Notes under the pieces: generated by a model
What the model saw: the letters and a program-made list of their open reading frames with translations, nothing else
The model's database searches: none
What the model was told of the DNA's origin: nothing
Translations under genes and position numbers: made by a program
Source: Loripinus fragilis
Lineage: Eukaryota; Mollusca; Bivalvia; Lucinida; Lucinidae
NCBI GenBank assembly: GCA_964019695.1
Contig: OZ026525.1
Location: forward strand, 64,574,253-64,638,252
Reading direction: 5' to 3'
DNA length: 64,000 bases
Shown: positions 11,601 to 22,775 of the stretch, in pieces
Position numbering within the stretch: position 1 is the first letter of the stretch
Layout: each line of letters starts with the position of its first letter

Positions 11601-13925
11601 ACACTATTATTGATCTCTAGTGGCAATGAATGGGACTCTGAACACTTGTATTGACCTCTTGTGGCAATGACAGGGGTTCTGGATACTTTTACTGATTTAT
11701 AGTGGCAATGAAAGGAACTCATGATACTTTTACTAGCCTCTAGTGACAATTACAGGGTTTTTGACTACTTGCACTGACCTTTAATGACAATGATAGGGAA
11801 TCTATATACTATTACTGACCTTTAGTGGCAATGATAGGGACTCTTGATATTAGTATTGATATCAAATGGCAAGAACAGGAACTATGGATACTTTTAATGC
11901 CAACAATTGGCTATGACTGGGTCTCCGGATATTTTGTTGACCTATAGTGGCAATTACAGGAACTCTGGAAACTAGTAATGTTTTCTACTGGCAATGAGAA
12001 GGACTTTTGATACTTTTACTGATCTCTAGTGGCAATGACTTGGACTTTAGATACGAGTACTGGCCTCCAGTGTCAATTGCATTGCCGCTGGATACTTTAA
12101 TTGATCTCTAGTGGCAAGGACAGGTCCTCTGGATACTTTCACTGATATTTAGTGGCAATGACGGGACTCTGGACACTTTTACTGAACTACAGTTGGAATG
12201 TCTAGGACTCTGGATATTAGGACTGACCTCTTGATACAGAAAGGGGACTCTTAATACTTTCACTAACTTCTAGTGGCATTGAAGGGGACCCAAGATACTG
12301 ACCCTCGTCTTAAGTGGAAATGGCAGAGACTATTGATACTATTACTGACCTCTAGTCGCATTGGACTCTGGGTATTTTAACTGACTTCCTGCAGCAATGA
12401 CTGTGACTCTAAAATTAGAACTTACCTCTTGTCACAATAGAAGGGACTCCAGATTTTTTTGACCTCTAGTTGCAATGACAGGGACTCTGGATACAAGTAC
12501 TGACCTCCATTGACAATATATATGACTCTGGATACTAATACTGATCTCTAGTGGCACTGACATGGACTCTGATACTTCTACTGATAATAAGTGTCAAGGC
12601 AGGGGCTCTAGATACAAGTACTGACCTCTAGTGGCAATATCTAGGACTCTGGATGTTAGAACTGGCATCTGGTGGCAATGACTGGGAGGCCAAATACTAG
12701 CAATGGCCTCTAGTGGCAGTGACAGGGACTCTGGATACTTGTACTGATCTCTAGAGGCAATGTCTATGACTCTGAATGCTAGTTCTGACCTCTAGTGGCA
12801 ATAAGAGGGACTCTAGACACTAGTTCTGATCTCTAGTGGCAATGACAGCGATGCTGGACACCAGTACAGACCTCTAGTAGCCTTGACAGGGTCTATTGAT
12901 ATTAGTACTGACCTCTTGTAGCAGAGACACTGACTAGGATACTAGTACCCATCATATATAGAGACTGGGACTATGGATTAAAGTATTGACCTCTTAAAGC
13001 AACTACCAGGACTCTGGATACAATCACTGGTCTCGTTTCCCCTTTTCTGCCCTCTAGCAGCAGAGACTGCGACTATGGATACTAGAACCGACGTCTATTA
13101 GGAGTGACTGGGAAATGATTATTTGTACTGACCTCTAGTAGCAGAGACTGAGACTATGGACACGAGTACTGACCTCTAGTAGCAGAGACCGTGACTATGG
13201 TTACTAGGGCTGACCTGTAATGGCATTGACTGTAACTAAGGTACTAGTACTGACCTCCAGTGACAATGACACTAATATTTACCTTCTATGGGAGAGACAG
13301 AGCCTCTGAATATAGTAGTACTGGCTTCTAGTAGCAGAAACTGGGACTCTGGATAATTTACCTGGCCTCTAATCTCAGTGACTGGGACCTAAGATACTAA
13401 TACTGGACGGTAGTTGCAGATTCGTGGACTCTGGATACTAGTACTGACCTCTAGTTGCAGAGACAGGGTCTCTGTATAGCAGTACTGACCTCTAGAAGCA
13501 GATTCGTGACCTATAGTTACTAGTATTGACGTCTAGTGACAGATGCAGAGAATCCGGATAACAGTACTGACCTCAAGTGGAAAAGATTGTGACTCTGGAT
13601 AGCAGTAATAATCTATAGTTGCAATGAGTTAGACTGTGGATAGTATGAGTGAGACTGTGCATAGTAAAATAGTAAAACTGACCTCTGGTTGCAGAAACAG
13701 GGACTCTGGGATATAGTTCTGACCTCTACCAGCAGATAATATAGAACTTATATTTTGTTAAAACATTGGAAACTGCAGTACCGCCTCTAGTAGCAATGAA
13801 GGTGACTCTGGCAAGTAAAACTGGTCTCTGGTGGCAGGGAAATTGCTTCTGCATTGTAGTACTGACCCTAAGCCTCTGGATAGTAAAACTTACCTCTAGT
13901 GGCTCTAGTTGATTTTCAGCTACCT
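8650..13925 (+). repeat. 41-bp minisatellite, ~5.3 kb
   Basis: Around 125 imperfect copies of a 41-bp unit: 'actctggatacttttactga' followed by 'cctctagtggcaatgacaggg'. Many copies carry 'actagtactgacc' instead of 'acttttactgacc', and the right part (about 12900-13700) uses 'agtagcagagactgggac' variants. A locally duplicated higher-order block is visible: 11190-11390 and 11395-11600 share 'gacagggtttctggatac' and 'gatattaagtatcaatgac'. Open frames in this stretch are read-through of a unit and are not genes. Confidence 0.95.
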
Positions 13926-13959
13926 TGAGCCTTAGGCTCATAAGTGAGATTATATTACT

Positions 13960-14870
13960 TGGGTACCCTTGATTTTAATTATAGACCCTCTTTGAAAAGG
14001 GGGTGCATATTTGACTTGGGATGTCTGTCATTCTGTCAATCCATCCTTTCGTCATCCCATCGTAATTTCGTTCAGTTTAATATCTTGAGAACAAATTGAT
14101 GGAAGTTTTTATCAAATTGTGTATTACATTTATATAGACAATATCCAGATTGGGTTTGTTACACATTAATTTTCAAAAAATTGTAACAGAGTCATGTCCC
14201 TTGACTGCTGTCAGAATTTCATCTTGAATTTATTTTCTGCTCAGATTGATAGAATTTGACCAAATTTTGTATGCCCATTGATATTGACAAGATGTAGGTT
14301 GGGATTGTTATTTGTCATTTTTCGCAAATTGCTAACGGAGTTATGTCCTTTGATTGACTTCACCTTTTGGTTTTTGCTCAATATCGTAAGAACAAATTGA
14401 TAAAACTTTACCAAATTTGGTATATGCAATGATATTGGCATGATCTAAATTGAGATTGTTATACATTATGATTTTCTCTAATTTGTAACAGAGTTATGGC
14501 CCTTAATTGATGTCAGATTTTTGTAAGAAATGAGCGAAGCTATGTGTATGTTTTGATACAGACAAGCAGTGATTGTTACCTGTCAGTTTTCTCCAAATTG
14601 TAATTTATGGCCCTTGAGAGATGTCAGAATACCGTTTCCACTCGATATCGTGAGAACTTCACCCAATTTTATGTATTTATATTGGCAAGATCTTGGATAG
14701 AATTTTACCGGTCGGTTTTCATAAATTCGTAACAGAGTTGGGCCTATATTGATATTTTTACATGAAATGCACTTTAGCAGGGCAATAGTTAGACTTTCTA
14801 AACTCGATATCGCAGAGGTGTGTTGACCGATCTTGTTCAAATTTGGCGTGTATCGTCAAAAGGGTAGCAG
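13960..14870 (+). repeat. ~110-160-bp tandem repeat of molluscan type
   Basis: Units share 'tcgatatcgtgagaac'-like segments, 'aacaaattgatagaac', 'accaaattttgtatgc', 'gatattggcaagatct' and 'gtaacagagttatggccctt'. Unit starts near 14080, 14240, 14380 and 14640 are visible, increasingly degenerate to the right. No gene. Confidence 0.8.
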
Positions 14871-15694
14871 ACAGCTGAACACTATTTGGGAACAGCTTTG
14901 AATTTCTATAGAAAATGATAGCTCCAAGCTAACTCATTCATTCTTTTATCGCACCGTTTTTAAAAAAAACAACATTCACTCGCCATGAGTTGACATACGC
15001 CCATTCGGATCAGGGTCTCCTCTTTTTGTGTATGAGGAAAACTTGTGTTTTAGCATCTCTCTGAGCATTGAACACAAAGCGAAGACCCAGCGCACACAAC
15101 ATATGCCCATATTGATCTGAGTATTCGCTTTGTGCACATGCTTTTCTGATGTGGTTCAGTTTAAAGCGTACTTAGCTCAGTATTTTGAATTAAACAATAT
15201 TCCATTCGGTCAGCTCGTATATTTGTCAGTTGTTACTTTGCCCCATTTTCCAAAGGACAATATTTCCGGGGAAATATGTATAAAAATGGGAAATCTAACA
15301 TTTTCCGGACCATAAATTTTATTGAGGGAAAGGTCTTCTATATGAGGACAACAGATTATTTCACGGACCCTATATATATTTATTTATCTATTTATTTATT
15401 TATTTTATTTATACAATATTTAAGGAGGTGTACACTTTAAGCTGAATTTTTTATTGATAATTTAGGATCCGTGCTTATTTTACGGGGTGGCGGGATACTT
15501 TATTATACTACCGAAAATTCACACAAAAACCTGAACTGCATCAACGCCAAAAACAACAATAGTTCAAGAATCGAAAACTTCGCCATCTTGTATCTTGAAA
15601 TCAACAATGGAACAACAAAAATGGTTCTTAAAATGAAGATGGTGGTGACCTATGTTACATATGAACTGATAAGCGTTTTCTGCTTTTCTTTTTG
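14871..15694. other. Transposon interior with a TATT-rich run
   Basis: A short 'tatttatttatctattta' run spans about 15370-15415. The plus-strand frames at 15130-15315 and 15471-15716 are short and composition-driven. Nothing else recognised. Confidence 0.5.
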
Positions 15695-16070
15695 TTTAAA
15701 GCTGCATACTCTGTAACTATGAACATTTTTCGAAAAATTTTATTTTCTTTTTAAATCATTTGTAAAAGTTGAATTAAGTTATGTTTTCACAATAAATCTG
15801 TTCACTAGAGCGGAAAACTGCACTGAAAAGTGAATTATCTTATAAAACAGGTGTGTTTTACTCGTGTCGATAATTATTTGCGTCCCTCCAATAATTATAG
15901 ACAGTTAAATTTAACATAAATGCTGTTGTTTCGATACTGATAATTTGTTAAGATTTACGAAATTGGTAAAATGTATACCTGAATTTTAGTCTTTTTACTG
16001 TGTTCTTGAAAAATAGAAACATTAGTTCAAAAATTAAAAGATCAAAAGTTACAGACTATGCAGCTTTAAA
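15695..16070. mobile_element. 376-bp TIR element (MITE-like)
   Basis: Begins 'tttaaagctgcatactctg' and ends 'agactatgcagctttaaa'. The arms are near-perfect inverted repeats of about 23 bp (one substitution). The interior is AT-rich and non-coding. It lies inside the giant transposon, about 400 bp from that element's right terminal repeat. Confidence 0.75.
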
Positions 16071-16380
16071 CTATAATATCACTTACACACAGCGAATACT
16101 CTAATGATCTTATAATGACACAGCTGTCTTCAACTCTTGCAGCAGGAAACCTGATTTCGGAATTTCAGACCAGGTAAAATTCAAACCAGACTGATCAGAT
16201 CACACAGCGATGAAGCGCAATAACTGTGCATTCAAACGGGCACAATGTCGTGATCGGACTGTGCGGTTGCCCCGTCTTTTTGTTCTGATGCTTCACTAGA
16301 TGCACATTGTCAGTTTTTTTTTAATCATGCTATGCTCAAATAGTACCTAAATGTGAAACAATAATCTCATGCATACATAC

Positions 16381-16452
16381 CTACTTAAACATTTCTGCGC
16401 AGTTTTAGATGCCAGGACCATTTCAGACGCAGGACCACTTTAGATGATGCAC
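16381..16452 (-). repeat. Extra, internal copy of the giant transposon's terminal sequence
   Basis: Ends with 'ggaccactttagatgatgc' plus 'ac' at 16452, the same terminal motif found at 16589, and is preceded by 'ttagatgccaggaccatttc'. The right end therefore carries two terminus-like sequences 137 bp apart. Only the outer one has the target-site duplication next to it. It may be a terminal duplication or the relic of an adjacent truncated copy. Confidence 0.8.
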
Positions 16453-16464
16453 AGGAATATAACG

Positions 16465-16589
16465 GGGATCATTTTAGAGTCTGCTAAGCGTGCCATAATA
16501 GATGCCAGCCGGGACCAATTTAGAGTCAAAATGGGACCAAAATAGATGCCAGGACCATTTTAGATGCAGGACCACTTTAGATGATGCAC
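16465..16589 (-). repeat. Right terminal inverted repeat of the giant transposon
   Basis: Reverse-complement counterpart of 5689-5823: 'agcagactctaaaatg', 'ggcatctattatgg', 'ctaaattggtccc', 'catctaaaatggtcctgg' and the terminus 'gtgcatcatctaaagtgg', in the same order. It ends one base before 'aaacgggt', the right target-site duplication copy. Confidence 0.9.
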
Positions 16590-16597
16590 AAACGGGT
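16590..16597. repeat. 8-bp target-site duplication, right copy
   Basis: Reads 'aaacgggt' and matches 5681-5688 at seven of eight positions. The RT coding sequence of PLE-B2 resumes immediately after it. Confidence 0.88.
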
Positions 16598-17480
16598 TTT
16601 TATGGAGTTTAGGTAACCAGTAAAACGTAGGAATTTGGTCTTGATTTTCTTAAGCTTTGACACCAAAATGTAAGGCTGTATAACAACCATGTCCATCAAC
16701 AATCACCCTCTAACTTAATGAAAGCTGCAGTTTATAGGCATTAGTGGCAACAAGCTCACGCTTAAGAGTATTAATATAATACAATCATCAAACAATTACA
16801 ACATTGTTAGCAGCTTTATCTACTGGAACCAAAACATATTTCATATGAAAATCCTGGATACCTCGTTTAAGATGACGAAAAGAAGATTTAGGTTTAGGTG
16901 GTAAAAGATGTGTATTACGAGAGTAAAATGAAATACAAGTGTCAATAATTTTAAAAATGTTAATCTTCCATTCCTTCAAGGCATCAGGTTCAACATTTAC
17001 CTGTTTGCACTAACGATTACTATAGTCATTTAAAGAAGCCGCGATCTCTCTACGACATTTAGATAAATCAATATTAGAGGGATATCTATATTAAGGACCT
17101 TTAGAAATAATATTGCAAAATCTTGCGTCAGGAATGACATTTAGATTACCTGTAATAACATGTACTGCAGAGTGATATAAATAATTAGAATTTTGACAAT
17201 TTCAGGAGGCAGGAGTATTGGAATCTATATCTATATCATTTACAATTTATTAAAGTTTAATATAGTAGATCTAATTGGTTTGTTATATTTATAACAAGTG
17301 ATAGTAGTTTCAGAATTATTAAAGTAATTTGAAATAGATAAAATCACTTAATTATCCTTGAAGATACTATGTAAATCAATAAGCTCAATACCTTTGTTAA
17401 TTAATAGAATTTTGATCAAATGTCGTTTATGGTTGACCTCAGAATCGATATCAGGACTAAGGAAATGTTGAACATAACAC
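16598..17480 (-). pseudogene. PLE-B2 upstream coding region (before the RT core)
   Basis: The minus strand encodes 'YWLPKLHK' next to the transposon border, then upstream 'VLVPVDKAANNVVIV' (about 16840-16791) and 'LPPKPKSSFRHLKRGIQDFH' in the longest open piece (16979-16788). Farther upstream, broken frames still read as decayed coding sequence, including 'HVITGNL' and 'KRHLIKILLINKGIELIDLH'. The matching segment of PLE-A at 63885-64000 shows 'VLVPADKAANNVVVV'. Several stops and shifts make this a pseudogene. Penelope-like elements of some clades have an endonuclease in the N-terminal part; none is visible before the copy's 5' truncation near 17480. Confidence 0.85.
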
Positions 17481-18003
17481 CTAAAGACTTATCTATTGAT
17501 GAGTTGGTAGGGACCTGATGCTTTGGCTGTTTGTCAGGCCCACCGGGGTTTACCTGTTGGATTGCTTTTGCTCTGGTATTCAGTTTTATTTACTGTTGAG
17601 TCCTTATCTTTGCTTTATCATCTTGATATATCTTGATTAATATGTTCTAGGAGATGATGCATTGCTAAGTTAGGGGTATTTAATGAAAACCAAACATCTA
17701 TGTGTCTTGTTCCACATGTGAATTAAGGGTGAGGTTTAAACCAGTTTAAGCCCTCCAGTAAAATATTCTACTGACCCTTCCAAGGCGGTACTTCATTTGT
17801 GGATCTTTTAAGTTTTTCCTTCTAGAATTGGCTATGCCGTTGTGCACGTCTGTTTATATGTGCCTTGTGGTCACCTGCTGGGAAAGGACTGACCTCTTGG
17901 CTCTCGTTTGTGGTGTCTAACTGTGAGTTTGTCACTTTCCCATTGGTATCCTGGGTAAGGTGTGGTACTTGATTGTATCGATTTCTGATCTTTGCACTCT
18001 TAC
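17481..18003 (+). mobile_element. PLE-B1, 3' part (3' untranslated region)
   Basis: Resumes with 'ctaaagacttatctattgat', which follows on from the RT tail at 3706-3848, and runs to the standard PLE-B 3' end 'gatctttgcactcttac'. The 205-bp satellite then continues at 18004. Together with 3706-3848 it forms one 5'-truncated PLE-B copy of about 0.67 kb that was split by PLE-B2. Confidence 0.88.
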
Positions 18004-19108
18004 TTTGTCAAAGGCGATTTGTAGACATCCTTATTCATAGCAGAGCTCACTAATGCCACTTGCAGCATAAGAATTCTCAGATGAATTGTTTAATGCAGTT
18101 AGTTTGCATAAATTTCCACAGTACAGTAGTCTAAGACCACTTGTAGGTATCATATTTCTTAGTAGAATTGGCTAATGCAAATAGCTTTTATATGAATGGA
18201 TAGTTGGGTTTGTCTAAGGCCATTTGTAGACATAAAAAATTCATAGTAGAGCTAACAAATGCCACTTCTTGGCATCAAAATTCTAAAAATAATTGCTTAC
18301 TGTAGCTGGATTGAATAAATTTCGATAATAAAGTTGTCTAAGACCACATGTTGGTATCATATTTATTAGTATAGCTGTTTAATGCAAAAAGCTATTATAT
18401 GAATTGACAGGATAGTTGTCCAAGGCCATTTTAGACACTAATATCACTTGTAGGTATTACATTTGTTGGATGCAGCTATTGCGCATAACTGTCCATAGTA
18501 GAGTTGTCTAAGACCACTTTTTGGTATCATATTTCTTAGATTATTGTCTAATGCAAATAGCTGTAATATGAATTGATAGTGCATTTGTCTAAGGCCATTT
18601 GTAGACATGCAAATTGATAGTAGAGCTTACTTATGCCACTTGTTGGCATCAGAATTCTTAAATAGCATTGTTTAATGCAACTATTGTGCATAAATTTCCA
18701 ATGTAGAGTTGTCGAAGACCACTTGTAGGTATTATATTTCTTAGTAGAACTGACTAATGCAAATTGTTGTTATATAAATTGATAGTGCTGTCTAAGGCCA
18801 TTTGTAGACATCAAACATCTTAGTAGAGCTTACTAATGTCACTTGTTCGAATCTGTATTCTTAGTTAAATTACTTAATGCAGCTTTTTTGCATAAATGTC
18901 CATAGAGCTGTCTAAGACCATATTTCTTAGTAGAACTGTCTAATGAAAATAGCTGTTATATAAATTGATAGTCAAGTTATCTAAGACCATTTGTAGATAT
19001 ACACATTAATAGTAGGACTTACTAAAGCCACTCGTTGACATCAGAATTCTAAGTATAATTGTTTAATGCATCTAGATTGCATAAATTACCATAGAAGAGT
19101 TGTCTAAG

Positions 19109-20029
19109 TAAGAAAGACATCAAGGATCAGGAATCGATACAACCAAGTACCGCACCTGTCCCAGGAAACCAAATGGGAAGGTAACAAAATCACAATAAAC
19201 ATCACAAACAAGAGCTGATAGGTCAGCCCTTTCCCTACAGGTGACCATAAGGCAGCAATAAACAGATGCAAAAGCATGACAAACACGAGACATAAATAAC
19301 ACAAATAATCCACAAAAGAAGTATCACCATGGAACGGTCAACAAAAACATTTACTGGAGGGCTTAAACTGGTTTCACGGTGCGCTAACCTCACCTTAGTT
19401 CAGGTGTGGATCTAGACACGTAGATGTTTGGTGTACATGGAAGACCCCTAACGTATCCATGCATCATTTCCTAGAACATATAAATCAAGATATAAAAAGG
19501 AGATGAAGCAAAGACAAGGACTCCACCGTACATAAACCTGAATACCGGAGCAGAAGAAATCCAACATGTGGACCTGACAAAAGCCAAAGCATCAGGTCCC
19601 TACCATCTCATCAATAGATAAGTCTTTAAGTTGGAACCGTCATAGAGTCTGAAGTCTGACCCACCTGCATGCAATTAAAGAGGAGAGCTAAGTTGGCAAC
19701 TGTGATTGGGTTGACCACCAAGCATGCAGTCTGTTGCAATACATTAATGTTATAGCGAATCTTTTTATAATGGGAAATTATTTAATAAACTGCGCTGAAA
19801 AATTATTAGGGCCAACAATCTTCTTCAATTTATAAACCAAGTCACCATAGAAATCAGGCTCCGAAAGTCCTTGGCGCAAGAGAGATTTAAGTCCAACTTG
19901 GAATTTAGATATCAAATAAAAATCGTCTATAAATTTTAGAAAATATTTTGCAAAGTTTATGATACCAAAAGCCTTGTTTAAGAAAATTCTGAGTTAACAA
20001 TTAATTGCGATTGTAGAAGTCAGGAACAA
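19109..20029 (-). mobile_element. PLE-B3, 5'-truncated copy in the satellite
   Basis: The minus-strand copy holds the end of the RT gene ('LSEPDFYGDLVYKLKKIVG'-type coding at about 19800-19880, decayed) and the full PLE-B 3' untranslated region. Satellite sequence stops at 'gttgtctaag' (19108) and resumes at 'aatgttggtatcatat' (about 20030), so both borders are visible. No long target duplication is evident. The frames at 19104-19313 are untranslated region on the element strand. Confidence 0.9.
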
Positions 20030-22434
20030 GAATGTTGGTATCATATTTCTTAGTAGAATTGTCTATTGCAAATTGCTGTTATATGATTTCATATTAGAGT
20101 TGTCTAGGGTCATTTGTAGTCATAGGAATTTATAGAAGGGCTTACTAATGCCACTTGTAGGCATCATACTTCTTAGTTCAGCTTTGTGCAGTGCATATAT
20201 TTCCTTAATAGAGTTGTCTAAGACCGCTTGTAGGTATCATAAGGTGTTGACATATAAATTCATAGAAGAGCTTACTAATGTCACGTGTACGCATCAGAAT
20301 TATTAGAAGAACTGTTTAATGCAGCTAGTATGCATACATTTTCATAGAAGAGTTGCCTTAGACCACTTGCTGGTATCATATTTCTTAGTAGAATTGTCTG
20401 ATGCAATTTTTTGTTATAAGAATTGATAGTGCTAAGGACATTTGTAGACATCAAAAAGCATGGTAGATCTAAATAATACCACTGCTTGGTATCTTAATTC
20501 TTATAATAATTGTTTAATGCAGCTAGTTTGCAAAAAATACATAGCAGGAGGTCTCCAAGACCACTTGCTGGTATCATATTTCTTAGTAGATTTGTCTCAT
20601 GCAAATATCGGTTATAAGAATTGATAGTCAAGTTGTCTAAGGACATTTGTAGACATCCAAATTCATAGTAGAGCTTACTAATGCAACATGTATCCATCAG
20701 AATTATTGGTGGAACTGTTTAATGCAGTTAGTATGCATACAGTTGCATAGTAGAGTTGTCTTAGACCACTTGTTGGTATCATATTTCTTAGTAGAATTGT
20801 CTAATGCAAATAGTTGTTATAAGAATTGATAGTGGAGTTGTCTTAGACATCCATATTCCTAGTATAGCATACTTATGCCACTTGTAGGCATCGCAATTCT
20901 CAGAAAAAGTGTTCAATGTAGCTAGTGTGTATAAATGTCCATAGTAGAGTTATCTAAGACTAATTGTATGTATCATATTTCTTAGTAGAGTAGTCTTATG
21001 CAAAACATTGTTAAAAGAATTGATAGAGTTGACAAATGCCATTTGTAGTATACAATTTTATAGTAGAGCTCACTAAAATCACTTGTAGGCATTGGAATTC
21101 TGATTACAAGGGTTTGATGCAGTTAATTTTCATAACTTTCTAAAGAACAGTTGTCTAAGACCACGTGTAAGTATCAAAATTTTAGTAGACTAGTCTGATG
21201 CCAATAGCTGTTTTAACAATTCATAGTGGTTGTCTAAGGCTATTTGTAGACATACAAATTATTGAAAGAACTTACTAATGTCATTTGTGGGCATCATAAA
21301 TCTTAGTAGAAATGGTTAATGCAGATTGTTTGCATAAATGGCCTTAGTAGAGTTGTCTAAGAACAATTGTTGGTATCATATTTCTAAGCAGAATTGTCTA
21401 ATGCAAAAATATGCTATATGAATTGATAGTGGAGGTTTCTAAGGACGTTTGTAGACATATAAAGTCAAAGAAGAGCTAACTAATGTCAGTTGTTGGAATC
21501 AGAATTCTGAGAAGAATTGTTTTATGCAAATAAATATTTTGAGAATTCATAGTGGAGTTGTCTAAAACCATTTGTAGACATACAACATAATAACAGAACT
21601 TGTTAATGCCACTTGTGGGCATCAGAATAATTATCAGTAGAAATGTTGAAAGCAGCTAGTTTCCATAATTGCCCATAGTAGTGTTGTTTAAGATGACTTG
21701 TTGGTATCATATTTCTTAGTTGAATTATCTAATGCAAATAGCTGTTATAAAGATTGATAGTGGATATGTCTAAGGACATATGTAGACATCAAAAAGCATA
21801 TTAGCTTATTAATGCCACCTGTTGGCATCAAAATTCATCGAAAAATGTTTAATGCAGCTAGTTTGCAGAAAATATCATAGCAGAGTTACCTAAGAGTACT
21901 TGTTGGTATCATATTTCTGAATAGAATTGGCTAATGCTAATATCTGTTAAAGGAATTGATAGTGGGGTTGTCTAGGGCCATTTGTAGATATACAAAATTT
22001 TAGTAGAACTTCATAATGCCACCTGTAGGCATCTGAATTCTAAGTAAAATTGTTTCACGCAGCTAGCTTGCATAAACGTTCAAAGTAGAGTTGTCTAAGG
22101 TCACTTGCATTAGTGTTTCATTAGTGTTCATTAGGTATCTTATTTCTAATGGGGAAATGTCTAATGCAAGTAGCTGTTGTAAGAATTGATAGTGGAGTTG
22201 TCTAAGACCATTTGTAGACATCCATATTCATAGTAGAGCTTATGAATGCCTTTGACTGCATCCGGATTCTGACTAATGCAGCTAGTTTTCATAAATATCT
22301 ATAGTAGAGTTGTCTAAGTCCACTTGATGGTATCAAATTTCTTAGTAGAAATGTCTAATGCAAATAGTTGTTTTAAGAATTCATCTGGGAGTTGTCTAAA
22401 GCCATTTGTATACATACATATTAATAATAGAACA

Positions 22435-22775
22435 TCTAGTTAACAAACCAAATATCTATGTGTCTTGATCCACATCTGAATTAAGGGTGAGGTTGGCGCC
22501 GTTAAACCGGTTTAAGCCCTCCAGTGAATATTTTACTGACCATTCCAAGGCCGTACTTCTTTTGTGGATCTTTCATGTTTTTGTTCTGTCTTGTGTTTGC
22601 TATATTTTTGTGCGCGTATTTCTATATGTGCTTTGGGGTCACCTGCTGGAAAAGGGCTGACCTCTTGGCTCTCGTTTGTGGTGTCTACTATGAGTTTGTC
22701 ACTTTCCCATTGGTATCCTGGGTCAGGTGTGGTTCTTGATTGTATCGATTCCTGATCTTTGCACCCTTACTTACT
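22435..22775 (+). mobile_element. PLE-B4, tail-only copy in the satellite
   Basis: Consists only of the last ~340 bp of the PLE-B 3' untranslated region, from 'accaaatatctatgtgtc' to 'gatctttgcacccttac'. Satellite monomers flank it on both sides. The two overlapping small frames here (22524-22755) are untranslated sequence that stays open by chance in several copies. Confidence 0.9.

Larger units (their letters stand above)
5689..16589. mobile_element. Giant (10.9-kb) non-autonomous TIR DNA transposon inserted in PLE-B2
   Basis: The left end starts 'gtgcatcatctaaagtgg' and the right end finishes with its reverse complement 'ccactttagatgatgcac'. Similarity continues inward for ~125-135 bp (5689-5823 against 16465-16589). 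The element is flanked by an 8-bp duplication and interrupts the reverse-transcriptase gene of PLE-B2. Inside are a SINE (6446-6650), a TIR element (7597-8636), a 5.3-kb 41-bp minisatellite (8650-13925), a ~160-bp tandem repeat (13960-14870) and a second TIR element (15695-16070). No open frame resembles a transposase, so mobility would have needed one in trans. Superfamily is uncertain. An 8-bp duplication occurs in hAT, P and Zisupton-type elements; the 'catcatctaa..gtggtcc' end slightly recalls P-element ends from memory. Confidence 0.9.
3849..17480 (-). mobile_element. PLE-B2: Penelope-like retroelement, minus strand, split by a 10.9-kb DNA transposon
   Basis: Read on the minus strand, this copy begins near 17480 with upstream coding sequence, is interrupted at 16589-5689 by an unrelated transposon, resumes with the reverse-transcriptase core (5680-4400), and ends with a ~540-bp 3' untranslated region finishing in 'gcacccttac' near 3860. 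Without the insertion it is about 2.7 kb. Its ends abut two halves of another PLE-B copy in the opposite orientation (3706-3848 and 17481-18003), so it inserted into that copy. Reading-frame breaks and a catalytic-residue change show it is dead. Penelope-like elements copy themselves by target-primed reverse transcription; I saw no GIY-YIG endonuclease in any part of this copy. Confidence 0.9.

Noticed and set aside
22524..22755. Overlapping cysteine-rich 63- and 71-codon frames
   Set aside because: They are the PLE-B 3' untranslated region; the same sequence in other PLE-B copies does not keep one consistent frame.
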